A DNA stretch of 14,698 nucleotides from Planctomycetota bacterium (GTDB lineage Bacteria; Planctomycetota; SBBH01; JACQRN01), in NCBI GenBank assembly GCA_016206515.1, contig JACQRN010000276.1, forward strand, positions 1-14,698. The letters run 5' to 3'. Positions 6,672 through 13,241 of this stretch are shown one piece after another. The position numbers and the translations under genes were made by a program. Position 1 is the stretch's first letter. Each line of letters opens with the position of its first letter. The notes below the pieces were generated by a model. The model saw only the letters and a list, made by a program, of their open reading frames with translations. It made no database searches and had not been told where the DNA came from.

Positions 6672-7345
6672 GCGCGCTTCTCGTCGGAGGCGACCGCGCC
6701 GTCGAGCAGGCGCAGGACCCGCCCGGCCCCCTCGGCGATCCGCGTGTCGTGTGTCGCCACGATGACGGTGCGCCCCTCCGCGGCGAGTCCCTTGAGGAGG
6801 CCGATCACGCTCGCACCGGTCTCCGTGTCGAGGTTCCCCGTCGGCTCGTCCCCGAGGAGGATCGCGGGATCCGCGGCGATCGCGCGCGCGACCGCAACGC
6901 GCTGCATTTCTCCACCTGACAGTTCCGCGGGGCGGCGGTCCGCCCTTCCCGCGAGGCCGACCCGTTCGAGGGCGCTCGCGGCGCGCTCGCGGACCTCACG
7001 CCCGTCCTTCCCGTCCAGCAGCAGGGGAAGGCCGGCGTTCTCCCGCGCGGTGAGCGCGGGAAGGAGGTTGAAGAACTGGAATACGAATCCGACGTGGCGG
7101 CGCCGCCACGCGCTCGCGCGCGCGTCGTCCCATGTCCCGATCCCCTCCCCGTCGACGAACACGCCGCCGGAGGTCGGCGCGTCGATCCCGGCCAGCAGGT
7201 GCAGGAGCGTCGTCTTCCCCGACCCGCTCGGGCCCCACAGACAGTGGAGAAGCCCCGGCTCGAACGCCGCGCTGACGTCCCGCACCGCCGCGACCGCCCG
7301 GGTCCCGGCGCCATACACCTTCGTGACGCCCCGGGCCTCGATCAC
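6668..7345 (-). CDS. ABC transporter ATP-binding protein (LolD/MacB/YbbA family)
   Basis: A 225-residue ATPase with every motif intact: Walker A GPSGSGKT (38-45), Q-loop Q90, signature LSGGE (142-146), Walker B ILLGDE with catalytic E167, D-loop, and switch H199 (ATHD). EPTGNLD and the SGGEMQR wording are typical of the LolD/MacB/YbbA group, which drives FtsX-type permeases. It precedes and overlaps the 856-residue permease by 4 bases, so the two form one transporter. GTG at 7345 is the chosen start: it gives MIEARGVTKVYGAG, the normal N-terminus. An upstream ATG at 7353 is out of frame. No Shine-Dalgarno sequence is seen, but a -10-like TAGAAT ends 6 bases before the start. Confidence 0.95.
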   Translation of the reverse strand: MIEARGVTKVYGAGTRAVAAVRDVSAAFEPGLLHCLWGPSGSGKTTLLHLLAGIDAPTSGGVFVDGEGIGTWDDARASAWRRRHVGFVFQFFNLLPALTARENAGLPLLLDGKDGREVRERAASALERVGLAGRADRRPAELSGGEMQRVAVARAIAADPAILLGDEPTGNLDTETGASVIGLLKGLAAEGRTVIVATHDTRIAEGAGRVLRLLDGAVASDEKRA

Positions 7346-7351
7346 GGGCGC

Positions 7352-7357
7352 ATTCTA
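7352..7357 (-). promoter_or_regulatory. TAGAAT, -10-like hexamer before the ABC operon
   Basis: TAGAAT then GCGCCC then the GTG start. This is almost the same wording as before the coiled-coil gene (TACAAT-GCCCCC-ATG). It predicts a leaderless transcript for the ABC operon. No good -35 is visible. Confidence 0.45.
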
Positions 7358-7484
7358 AGAGCGTGTCAGGGGCGGAACCGCATCGTGGGCCCGGCCGGTG
7401 CCGATCCGGCGATCACCGTCGTCATGCCCGGCGGTCGGGACGGGGCCTGCTCGCTGCCCTGCCGCTCCCTGTCCGCCGCCGTGA

Positions 7485-7490
7485 TAGTCT
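7485..7490 (+). promoter_or_regulatory. TAGTCT, -10-like hexamer before chrA
   Basis: TAGTCT is followed by nine bases (CCTTCCGCC) and the chrA ATG. No Shine-Dalgarno sequence is present. The rest of the 154-base gap between the divergent ABC operon and chrA shows no further recognisable site. Confidence 0.3.
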
Positions 7491-7499
7491 CCTTCCGCC

Positions 7500-8687
7500 A
7501 TGGACGCCCGCATTCCTCACTCCACCTACGGCGCGCTCTTCCTTCGTTTCCTGCGCTTCGGTTTCCTGGCATGGGGAGGCCCCGTCGCGCAGATCGCGAT
7601 GATCAAGAAGGATCTGGTGGAAGAGGAGAGGTGGATCTCGGTCGAGCGTTTCAACCGGGCGCTTGCGGTCTATCAGGTCCTGCCCGGACCCGAGGCGCAC
7701 GAACTGTGCGTTTACTTCGGCATGCTCGCGCGCGGCAGGCTCGGCGCGATCCTCGCCGGCCTCGGGTTCATGCTTCCCGGCTTCGTCTTGATGTTCGCGC
7801 TCAGCGGGTGGTATGTCGCCTTCGGGATACGCTCCCCGGTCTTCACGGCCGTCTTCCTCGGACTCCAATCGGCCGTGGTGGCGCTGATCGTGCGGGCGGT
7901 CCACCGCATCGGGCGCCACGCCCTTGCGAGCCGCTGGCTCTGGGGGATCGCCGCCACCGGCTTCGTCGCAGGACTCCTGGGCGTGCACTTCGCGTTGACG
8001 CTGGCCTTCGCCGGTCTTGCCCACTTCTTCCTGCGCACCCGCCGCCTCCCGGTTGCCGCCGCCTGCGGCGCCCTCTTCCTGGCTGCGGCGGTCGCGTCCG
8101 TCCTCTCCCTGCAGCTGGAGGCGCCCGTCCCAGGAACCCCCACCCCGCCGGGGCCTCTTCCGTCCCACGCCGCCCTCCTCGGATGCGGATTCAAGAGCGG
8201 GATGCTCACCTTCGGGGGCGCCTACACGGCCATCCCCTTCCTGCAGCATGACGCGGTCGTCGTGGGGGGATGGATCACCAACGATCGGTTCCTGGATGGC
8301 ATCGCGCTGTCGGGGGTGCTGCCCGCGCCGCTCATCATCTTCTCCACGTTCGTCGGATATCTCGGTGGCGGCCCACTCGGCGCGTTGGCGATAACCCTCG
8401 GCGTTTTCCTACCCGCGTTTGGCTTTACGCTCATCGGCCACGACCTCTTCGAACGGATCACCCGGAACGAGAAGCTGCACGGCTTCCTGGACGGGGTCAT
8501 GGCGGGTGTCGTGGGCCTCATTGCGGCGACGACGGTCGGGCTCCTGCGCGCGGGGATATCGGGTCTCCCCGGCCTCGGCCTGTTCGCCGGAGCCCTCCTG
8601 GTCCTCTATCGTTGGGATTCAAGGGCCGCCGTCCCGGTGGTGATCCTGGGCACTGGCGCCATGGGGCTTGGCTTGTTCCTCCGATAG
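7500..8687 (+). CDS. chrA: Chromate transporter, ChrA (two CHR domains)
   Basis: A 395-residue polytopic membrane protein of the long-chain CHR family, with two homologous halves. The N-terminal half carries WGGPVAQIAM (25-34), the amphipathic ERWISVERFNRAL segment and LPGPEA (61-66). The C-terminal half repeats this as LTFGGAYTAIPFLQ (236-249) and LPAPL (274-278). A Pro-rich linker (about 208-222) joins the halves. Characterised members export chromate, probably with a proton motive force. Many homologues in environmental genomes have not been tested, so chromate as substrate is family knowledge, not shown here. Length is normal and no frameshift is seen. It is a single-gene unit between a divergent ABC operon and the convergent two-component operon. 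Codon third positions are slightly less GC-rich than in the ABC genes. Confidence 0.93.
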   Translation: MDARIPHSTYGALFLRFLRFGFLAWGGPVAQIAMIKKDLVEEERWISVERFNRALAVYQVLPGPEAHELCVYFGMLARGRLGAILAGLGFMLPGFVLMFALSGWYVAFGIRSPVFTAVFLGLQSAVVALIVRAVHRIGRHALASRWLWGIAATGFVAGLLGVHFALTLAFAGLAHFFLRTRRLPVAAACGALFLAAAVASVLSLQLEAPVPGTPTPPGPLPSHAALLGCGFKSGMLTFGGAYTAIPFLQHDAVVVGGWITNDRFLDGIALSGVLPAPLIIFSTFVGYLGGGPLGALAITLGVFLPAFGFTLIGHDLFERITRNEKLHGFLDGVMAGVVGLIAATTVGLLRAGISGLPGLGLFAGALLVLYRWDSRAAVPVVILGTGAMGLGLFLR

Positions 8688-8721
8688 TCCGGGAGTAGGC
8701 GGGTGCGAATCCGAGGGGCCG

Positions 8722-9393
8722 TCACCGCTCCCCCCCCGGCAGGGGGGAGGCCTCCAGGTTATCGAAGCGGGTCTGCGCGTCCGCCTTCGTCCAGAGGCCG
8801 ACCGTCCCGGCCCCCGCGAAGGTCCCGTCGCGCACGTCGAGATGCCGGACGCCGTCCAGGAAGCACTCGATGTGGTCCCCCTCCATCCGGACCCGCAGGA
8901 CGTGCCATGCGGTGCCGTCCGTCTCGACGTCCGCGCTCGCCAGCTGCGTGCGCCTCCCGTCCCGGACGTAGTAGACGCGGTAGTTCGACTCGAGCGGGTT
9001 GTAGCGGGCGACGTAGTAGTTCCGCGCGTCCGCCGCGCGCCAGACGAGCCCTCCCCCCCGGTCGATCTCGCCGCCGACGGCGCGCATCCGGACGGACAGG
9101 TCCAGGTCGCGGAGGGACACGCCCTCCGCCAGGATCAGGTTGAATGTTCCCCCGTCGTTGGCGGCCGTCTGGGCGAGCACCTGCGGGGCGCTCGGCGCCC
9201 CGTCGTCCCGGATCACGCGCCAGGTCCCAGCTTCCGCGCGGAACCCCCGCGGGGCGCCCGGCTCCTGCTCATCGAAAGTCCAGCGCGTCCCGGCTGGCGC
9301 TTCATCCGCGGGCGCCGCTGGTATGCGGCCGGCCAGCCATGCCGCGAGGAGCACGAGAAGAATGGCCGGTATTGCCAGAGTCGCAGGCCTCAT
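8722..9393 (-). CDS. Membrane-anchored jellyroll protein (LamG/DUF1080-like)
   Basis: A 223-residue protein with an N-terminal hydrophobic segment (about residues 5-22), which is a signal anchor or signal peptide. A single concanavalin-A-like jellyroll domain (about 36-215) follows. Recognisable family wording includes RGGGLVWRAADARNYYVARYNPLESNYRVYYV (quoted in parts: GGGLVWRA, NYYVARYNP), then WHVLRVRMEGDHIECFLDG and VGLWTKADAQTRFDNLEA at the end. This is the pattern of DUF1080/3-keto-disaccharide hydrolase-like or LamG-like domains, often sugar-binding or structural. No catalytic residues can be assigned, so a binding role is as likely as an enzyme. The ATG overlaps the kinase stop by 4 bases (9390-9393) and is preceded by GGGAGGT at good spacing. 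It is the last gene of the two-component operon and may be a sensor accessory or a regulated effector. Confidence 0.75.
   Translation of the reverse strand: MRPATLAIPAILLVLLAAWLAGRIPAAPADEAPAGTRWTFDEQEPGAPRGFRAEAGTWRVIRDDGAPSAPQVLAQTAANDGGTFNLILAEGVSLRDLDLSVRMRAVGGEIDRGGGLVWRAADARNYYVARYNPLESNYRVYYVRDGRRTQLASADVETDGTAWHVLRVRMEGDHIECFLDGVRHLDVRDGTFAGAGTVGLWTKADAQTRFDNLEASPLPGGER
8728..8749. terminator. GC-only hairpin at the chrA / two-component operon junction
   Basis: CTCCCCCC (8728-8735) pairs with GGGGGGAG (8742-8749) across a 6-base loop. It lies inside the last codons of the minus-strand jellyroll gene and 40 bases after the chrA stop. It could slow polymerase from either side, but it has no U-run. 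Confidence 0.35.
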
Positions 9394-10703
9394 GCAGTAC
9401 CTCCCTTCGGATCCGCGGCAAGCCGGATCCGGAATCTGCTTCCCTCTCCCACGATGCTCTCCACCTCGATCGTTCCGCCGTGGATCTCCACGGCCCAGCG
9501 GGCGATGGAGAGTCCCAGGCCGGTTCCGCCCTCGTCCCGGGACCGTCCCGCATCCACCCGGTAGAAGCGGTCGAAGATCCGCCCCAGGTGCTCGGGGGGG
9601 ATCCCCGGCCCACGGTCGGCCACCTCCAGGACGGCGCCGTCGCCGACCGACACTCGGATCGGGGTCCCCTCCGGGCTGTACCGGATGGCGTTGTGGAGGA
9701 GGTTCACGACCGCCTGGCGCAGGATCGCCCGGTCCGCCCGGATGGGGACGGGGCGTGGGGCCTCGACCGTGAGGGCCTGGCGTTTCTCCTCCGCGAGCAC
9801 GCCGAGGTGGGAGGTGACCTCGCGCGCGAGTTCCGTCAGGTCCAGCAGCTCCAGGTTCAGCCGGACCTGGCCCCCGTCGGCCCGGGCGAGGGTCAGGAGC
9901 GATTCGACGAGCCGGTTCAGCCGCGCAACCTCCTCCAGCATGCTCCCGATGGCATCCCGGTACGCCTGCGCGTCCCGCGGCGCGTTCAGGGCGACCTCCC
10001 CGATGCTGCGCAGGGCGGCCAGGGGTGTCCGCAGCTCGTGCGAGGCGTCCGCTGTGAAGCGGCGCAGCTGCTCGAAGGACCGCTCCAACCGGCCGAAGGC
10101 GTCGTTGAATACCGTGGCGAGCCGGCCGAGTTCGTCCCCCGGGTTCCGGACGGGGAGGCGTTCCGAGAGGCGATCGGCGCTGATCGAACGCGCCTGCTCC
10201 GTCAAAGCGTCCACGGGCGCCAGGGCCCGCCGCGCGAGCGCATACCCGCCCAGGCTGGAGATTCCGACCCCCACGGGGAGCGCGAATCCCAGGACGAGCG
10301 CCAACTCCCGGAGTTCAAGGAGCAGAGGCTCCTCGGATCGCGCGACGCGGATCACCATGTCCGTCCCGCCGATCCGGTGCGGCCTTTCGTAGGTGCGCAG
10401 TCGGCCTGCGGGTTTCCTTGGGGCGCTCTGCAACAGCAGGTCCTCCGCCGGGGTGCGTACCTCGAAGAACGGTGCTTCATGGGCTTCCTCGTGATGTCCT
10501 GTTTCCCCCGGGCGCAGTCGGAGCCCGCCCCCCGGCGAGCGCTCGATCATCCGCTCCGCGAGTTCGTAGTCTTCGTGCAGCTGCCGGTCGAGCGCGGCAC
10601 TGAGGCGGTGCTCCAGGAACGTCCAGGTGCCCGCCGCATAGAGCGCCAGGATCACCGTCATGGCTCCTGCGTTCACGAGGGTCAGTCTCGCGCGGAGGCT
10701 CAC
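9390..10703 (-). CDS. Sensor histidine kinase (CusS/QseC-like)
   Basis: A 437-residue membrane kinase: TM1 about 8-30, periplasmic sensor about 31-132, TM2 about 133-155, HAMP about 155-208. The DHp domain has phospho-acceptor H222 (SHELRTP). The HATPase domain has N338 (LLHNAIRYSP), DRGPGIP (363-369), an F-box RIFDRFYRVD, and GTGLGL (393-398). All catalytic boxes are intact. It would phosphorylate the response regulator encoded directly upstream. The two genes overlap by 4 bases (GTGA, 10700-10703), which fixes the GTG start. The small sensor domain carries a His/Glu cluster (H70, H71, E72, E73, H75, E76). This could bind a metal ion, and the kinase family includes copper/silver sensor CusS. 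Metal sensing is inference from composition only. Confidence 0.93.
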   Translation of the reverse strand: MSLRARLTLVNAGAMTVILALYAAGTWTFLEHRLSAALDRQLHEDYELAERMIERSPGGGLRLRPGETGHHEEAHEAPFFEVRTPAEDLLLQSAPRKPAGRLRTYERPHRIGGTDMVIRVARSEEPLLLELRELALVLGFALPVGVGISSLGGYALARRALAPVDALTEQARSISADRLSERLPVRNPGDELGRLATVFNDAFGRLERSFEQLRRFTADASHELRTPLAALRSIGEVALNAPRDAQAYRDAIGSMLEEVARLNRLVESLLTLARADGGQVRLNLELLDLTELAREVTSHLGVLAEEKRQALTVEAPRPVPIRADRAILRQAVVNLLHNAIRYSPEGTPIRVSVGDGAVLEVADRGPGIPPEHLGRIFDRFYRVDAGRSRDEGGTGLGLSIARWAVEIHGGTIEVESIVGEGSRFRIRLAADPKGGTA

Positions 10704-11383
10704 GGACCCCCCTCCTTGAGGATGAATCCGACGCCCCGCACCGTGTGGAGGAGTCGCTGACGTGCGCCAGCGTCAACCTTCCTGCGCAGGCGCGTCATAT
10801 GGACGTCGATCACGTTGTCCAGCGCGGGATCCCTGGAGGTCTCCTTCCAGACGTCCCGCGCGAGCATCTCCCGGGATACGGTTCTCCCCGCGCAACGGAG
10901 CAGGTACTCCAGGATCTCGAACTCCCGCGCGGTGAGGTCGAGGGGCCGCCCGCTCCGCGTGACCTTCCGGGTCGCCAGGTCCATGTCGAGGTCGGCCGCC
11001 TTGAGCCGGAGGACCTGGTCCGGTCGCCCCCGGCGCAGGAGGGTGCGGATCCGCGCGAGGAGCTCCGGAAAGGCGAACGGCTTGACCAGGTAGTCGTCCG
11101 CCCCGCCGTCCAGCCCCTCGACGCGGTCGGCCACGGCGTCCTTCGCCGTCAGGATCAGGACGGGGGTCTGGAGCCCGCGCTGGCGCAGGGTCTTCAGAAT
11201 TTCCAGCCCGCCCCGCCCGGGGAGCATCAGGTCCAGGAGTACCAGGTCGAACGTCTGTTCGTTGATCAGGAAGAATCCCTCTTCCCCCGTCCTGGCGACC
11301 GTGACGTCGTAATGCTCCTCCTCGAGCCCCGTCTTCAGGGCGCGTGCGATCTTCGTCTCGTCCTCGACCACGAGCAGGCGCAT
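10700..11383 (-). CDS. OmpR/PhoB-family response regulator
   Basis: A 227-residue two-domain regulator. The receiver (1-117) has the acidic pair E7/D8, phospho-acceptor D51 (LVLLDLMLPG), T79 and K101 (KPFAFPELLARI). The C-terminal winged helix (about 130-224) carries DLTAREFEILEYLL, NVIDVHMTRLRRKVD and TVRGVGF, characteristic of the CusR/QseB-like group of OmpR regulators that bind tandem direct repeats. It partners with the overlapping downstream kinase. The gene upstream ends only 15 bases before the ATG at 11383, so read-through from the secreted-protein genes is likely. An internal -10-like TAGAAT overlaps that upstream stop and may give a second, regulator-only transcript. All functional residues are present. 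Confidence 0.95.
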   Translation of the reverse strand: MRLLVVEDETKIARALKTGLEEEHYDVTVARTGEEGFFLINEQTFDLVLLDLMLPGRGGLEILKTLRQRGLQTPVLILTAKDAVADRVEGLDGGADDYLVKPFAFPELLARIRTLLRRGRPDQVLRLKAADLDMDLATRKVTRSGRPLDLTAREFEILEYLLRCAGRTVSREMLARDVWKETSRDPALDNVIDVHMTRLRRKVDAGARQRLLHTVRGVGFILKEGGP

Positions 11384-11395
11384 GGCGTGCCGGGC

Positions 11396-11401
11396 ATTCT
11401 A
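11396..11401 (-). promoter_or_regulatory. TAGAAT, possible internal promoter before the response regulator
   Basis: The hexamer contains the TAG stop of the PepSY-like gene and ends 12 bases before the regulator ATG. The intervening GCCCGGCACGCC is not a Shine-Dalgarno sequence. It resembles the TAGAAT-GCGCCC motif of the ABC operon. Confidence 0.3.
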
Positions 11402-11977
11402 TTCTCGTGGTAGGGGGCGCCCATCCAGCGTGTACCACCCTTCTACAAGCTGGTCGCCATGCGCGATCAGCCGGACGCGGAAGTACCCGGTCCTCTCGCG
11501 AAGGACCGGTGTGATGGAGATCGTATGGCCTCCCGTCTCGGTCTCCGCCCGCGCGACCATGTCGGCGAGCGTGATGCTGGCCAGGGAGATCAGCGTGAAC
11601 TGCTCGGCCGACCGCGCCACGTGCGCCACATCCCCGAAGATCTCGACGTCGGGCGCCCAACGTTCCGTTGCCGGATCCCCGAGGTACTCCTTCAGGACAT
11701 TGTGCTCGGCGTCGGAAGCGAGTCCCCTTCCCGCCGAATACACCGACAACGCGAGATGCCCGTCATGGAACTCGTACTTCGCCGAGATGGCGGTTTCCCC
11801 CTCCGGCAGTGCCCGGATCGCCTCGGCGAGCGTGTGCTGGCTGCAGCCGCGGAGGATGCCAGCCACGAGCGGGTCGATCCCCTGCGGCGCCGCATTCGCA
11901 TCCTCCCCGCGGCCGGATCCGGCGACCGCAAGGGTCAGGACAACCCCCATCGTCCACAGCGTCTTCGTCGTGCGCAT
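11399..11977 (-). CDS. Secreted protein with two PepSY-like repeats
   Basis: A 192-residue exported protein. ATG at 11977 is preferred over one 42 bases upstream: it opens a typical signal peptide (MRTTKTLWTMGVVLTLAVAGSG, about residues 1-22) and has AAGGAG 7-8 bases before it. The mature part seems to contain two divergent copies of a PepSY-like unit. Copy 1 is at about 46-82 (HTLAEAIRALPEGETAISAKY, then GHLALSVYSA). Copy 2 is at about 134-185 (ITLADMVARAETETGG, then GYFRVRLIA and WYTLDG). PepSY domains are periplasmic modules often encoded beside two-component systems. They are thought to modulate sensors or proteases. The repeat call is from pattern reading, not a search. The gene sits 15 bases upstream of the response regulator, which supports a sensing role. 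The single mature cysteine, C45, has no partner. Confidence 0.65.
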   Translation of the reverse strand: MRTTKTLWTMGVVLTLAVAGSGRGEDANAAPQGIDPLVAGILRGCSQHTLAEAIRALPEGETAISAKYEFHDGHLALSVYSAGRGLASDAEHNVLKEYLGDPATERWAPDVEIFGDVAHVARSAEQFTLISLASITLADMVARAETETGGHTISITPVLRERTGYFRVRLIAHGDQLVEGWYTLDGRPLPRE

Positions 11978-12025
11978 GTTCCATCTCCTTTCCGCCCTTT
12001 CGGGCCACACCAGGGTCAATGCGTC

Positions 12026-13045
12026 TTACTCCGTGAACACATTGGAATGGCCTTCTTCACAAGTCAGTGTCAACACGGCCATGGCGGTCCCGTACTCTGG
12101 GCCAAACCATCCCTGCCAACTTCCATCCGGGTTCTGGTGCTCCAGCAGCCCGTCGGCGATTTCAACCTGCCACGCCGCAGACCATTCCCTGTCGCCGGAC
12201 CTGCAGTAGGCAATGGATGTCCACAGCATCCCATAGAGGCGCAGACCGCGAGGGTAGCCGCCGCTTTGGCCACCGCCTGCCGTCTCGGGGAGGTTGGCCA
12301 GAAAGTTCGCAGGGAGCTCTCTTTGGAGATAGTCCAGGGAAGGGTGTTCGCCAGCGGCCTGCAGTGCCGCGATCGCCACGGCGGTGGGCTCATGGGAGGC
12401 CGACGCGGATTGGTTGCGGAATCCTCCGTCCAGTTCTTGCATCTTCAGGAAGGCAGTCGCCCGTGCCAAGGCAGTATCAGGAATGTCCATCCCCCTCCTC
12501 CGGGCCAACAGGAGCGCCTCCATCATGCTGCAGTGGAGGGCGGATTGGACGAGACGCGGATCCTCGGGGCAGTAGGTCCAGGATCCGTCGGCATTTTGCG
12601 CGGACAGGATCCACCGTACGGCTCGCTCGAAAGGATCCCGGGTCCCGGGGGAACCGGCCATCGCGAATGTGGCATAGGCATGCTCCCATCCGCCCCACTT
12701 CCTGCCATGGCGAAGGTCGCTGATGAAGCCATCGGCCCCTTGATGTGCAGCGATGTAGACGAGGGCTCGCTCCCTAGCTTCGCCGGCCGCGGCAAGTGCC
12801 GCCAGGGCCGTCACCCCAAGTCTGAGCTCCGACACGGTTCCGGCGTCGAGAAAACTGCCGTCCATGCGTTGCCGGGCCGCCAGGAAGGTTTGCCCCCTGT
12901 CGATCGCCCTTCGGATCGCATCCTCTCGCAGCGTAGGGGGTCGGGTCGCAGCTCCCCTGGATGGACCCCGGTCTTGATCGGAAGCGAAGGCGAGCCCAGC
13001 CCACGTCAGCACACAAGGCAGAATCCATGGGAGCGTGCTCTTCAT
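12026..13045 (-). CDS. Secreted prenyltransferase/squalene-cyclase-like alpha-toroid protein
   Basis: A 339-residue protein. A signal peptide (about residues 1-22, ending LAFASDQ) is followed by repeated helical-barrel units with QW-type motifs: RQRMDGSF (59-65), AHQGADGF (100-107), AQNADGSW (149-156), QELDGGF (203-209), HQNPDGSWQGW (303-313). These repeats build the alpha/alpha toroid of prenyltransferases, squalene-hopene cyclases and complement-like proteins. The cyclase DXDD acid motif is not evident and the protein is exported, so terpene cyclisation is unlikely; a binding or scaffold role is inference. ATG at 13045 is chosen because GGAGA lies 6-7 bases upstream; a GTG at 13063 is the alternative. 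Codon third positions are clearly less GC-rich than in its neighbours: 19 of the first 60 codons end in A or T. It heads the five-gene minus-strand run, 48 bases before the PepSY-like gene. Confidence 0.75.
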   Translation of the reverse strand: MKSTLPWILPCVLTWAGLAFASDQDRGPSRGAATRPPTLREDAIRRAIDRGQTFLAARQRMDGSFLDAGTVSELRLGVTALAALAAAGEARERALVYIAAHQGADGFISDLRHGRKWGGWEHAYATFAMAGSPGTRDPFERAVRWILSAQNADGSWTYCPEDPRLVQSALHCSMMEALLLARRRGMDIPDTALARATAFLKMQELDGGFRNQSASASHEPTAVAIAALQAAGEHPSLDYLQRELPANFLANLPETAGGGQSGGYPRGLRLYGMLWTSIAYCRSGDREWSAAWQVEIADGLLEHQNPDGSWQGWFGPEYGTAMAVLTLTCEEGHSNVFTE

Positions 13046-13090
13046 TGCATGTCTCCGGTTCACGATGTCGTCCCCCCTCCCGACAGATGA

Positions 13091-13109
13091 CCTCGATCCC
13101 GCATCGAGG
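13091..13109. promoter_or_regulatory. Perfect 7-bp inverted repeat in the divergent promoter region
   Basis: CCTCGAT (13091-13097), CCCGC loop, ATCGAGG (13103-13109). It lies 46 bases upstream of the toroid start. It could be an operator or a leader hairpin of the minus-strand transcript. Confidence 0.4.
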
Positions 13110-13111
13110 CT

Positions 13112-13159
13112 GCTACGTCCGGACGCTACGTCGCCGCCTCCATGGGTGCCACTTACGTC
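13112..13159. promoter_or_regulatory. Direct repeats of GCTACGTC / TACGTC, candidate regulator-binding site
   Basis: GCTACGTC occurs at 13112-13119 and 13125-13132, 13 bases start to start. A third TACGTC lies at 13154-13159, 27 bases from the second, close to twice the first spacing. Tandem direct repeats are the usual target form of OmpR-family regulators. The site lies between the regulator's own operon and a divergent gene. Confidence 0.4.
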
Positions 13160-13224
13160 TTCCTGAATACTTGTTCAGACGGCATCCTTCCGATGCGTTT
13201 GCGCGGGGCGCCTTCGGGCAGGCG

Positions 13225-13230
13225 TACAAT
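13225..13230 (+). promoter_or_regulatory. TACAAT, -10-like hexamer before the STN lipoprotein gene
   Basis: TACAAT ends 11 bases before the ATG at 13242, which lacks a Shine-Dalgarno sequence. A TTGCGC lies 20 bases upstream of it, a poor -35 at long spacing. Confidence 0.4.
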
Positions 13231-13241
13231 CGCTATCCGAC

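Noticed and set aside
7366..7484. Possible promoter elements or a small gene in the gap between the ABC operon and chrA
   Set aside because: Apart from the two -10-like hexamers at its edges I see no -35, hairpin or credible small frame here.
9144..10760. A 538-codon plus-strand frame across the kinase gene
   Set aside because: It is antisense to a kinase with every catalytic box intact and has no motifs of its own.
11459..13090. A 543-codon plus-strand frame across the PepSY-like and toroid genes
   Set aside because: The opposite strand has two signal peptides, Shine-Dalgarno sequences and repeated QW motifs; this frame has none of these.
13165..13176. GAATACTTGTTC, resembling a Gram-positive-type LexA/SOS box
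   Set aside because: It differs from GAACNNNNGTTC in one arm, occurs once, and no SOS gene is nearby; a chance match is likely.
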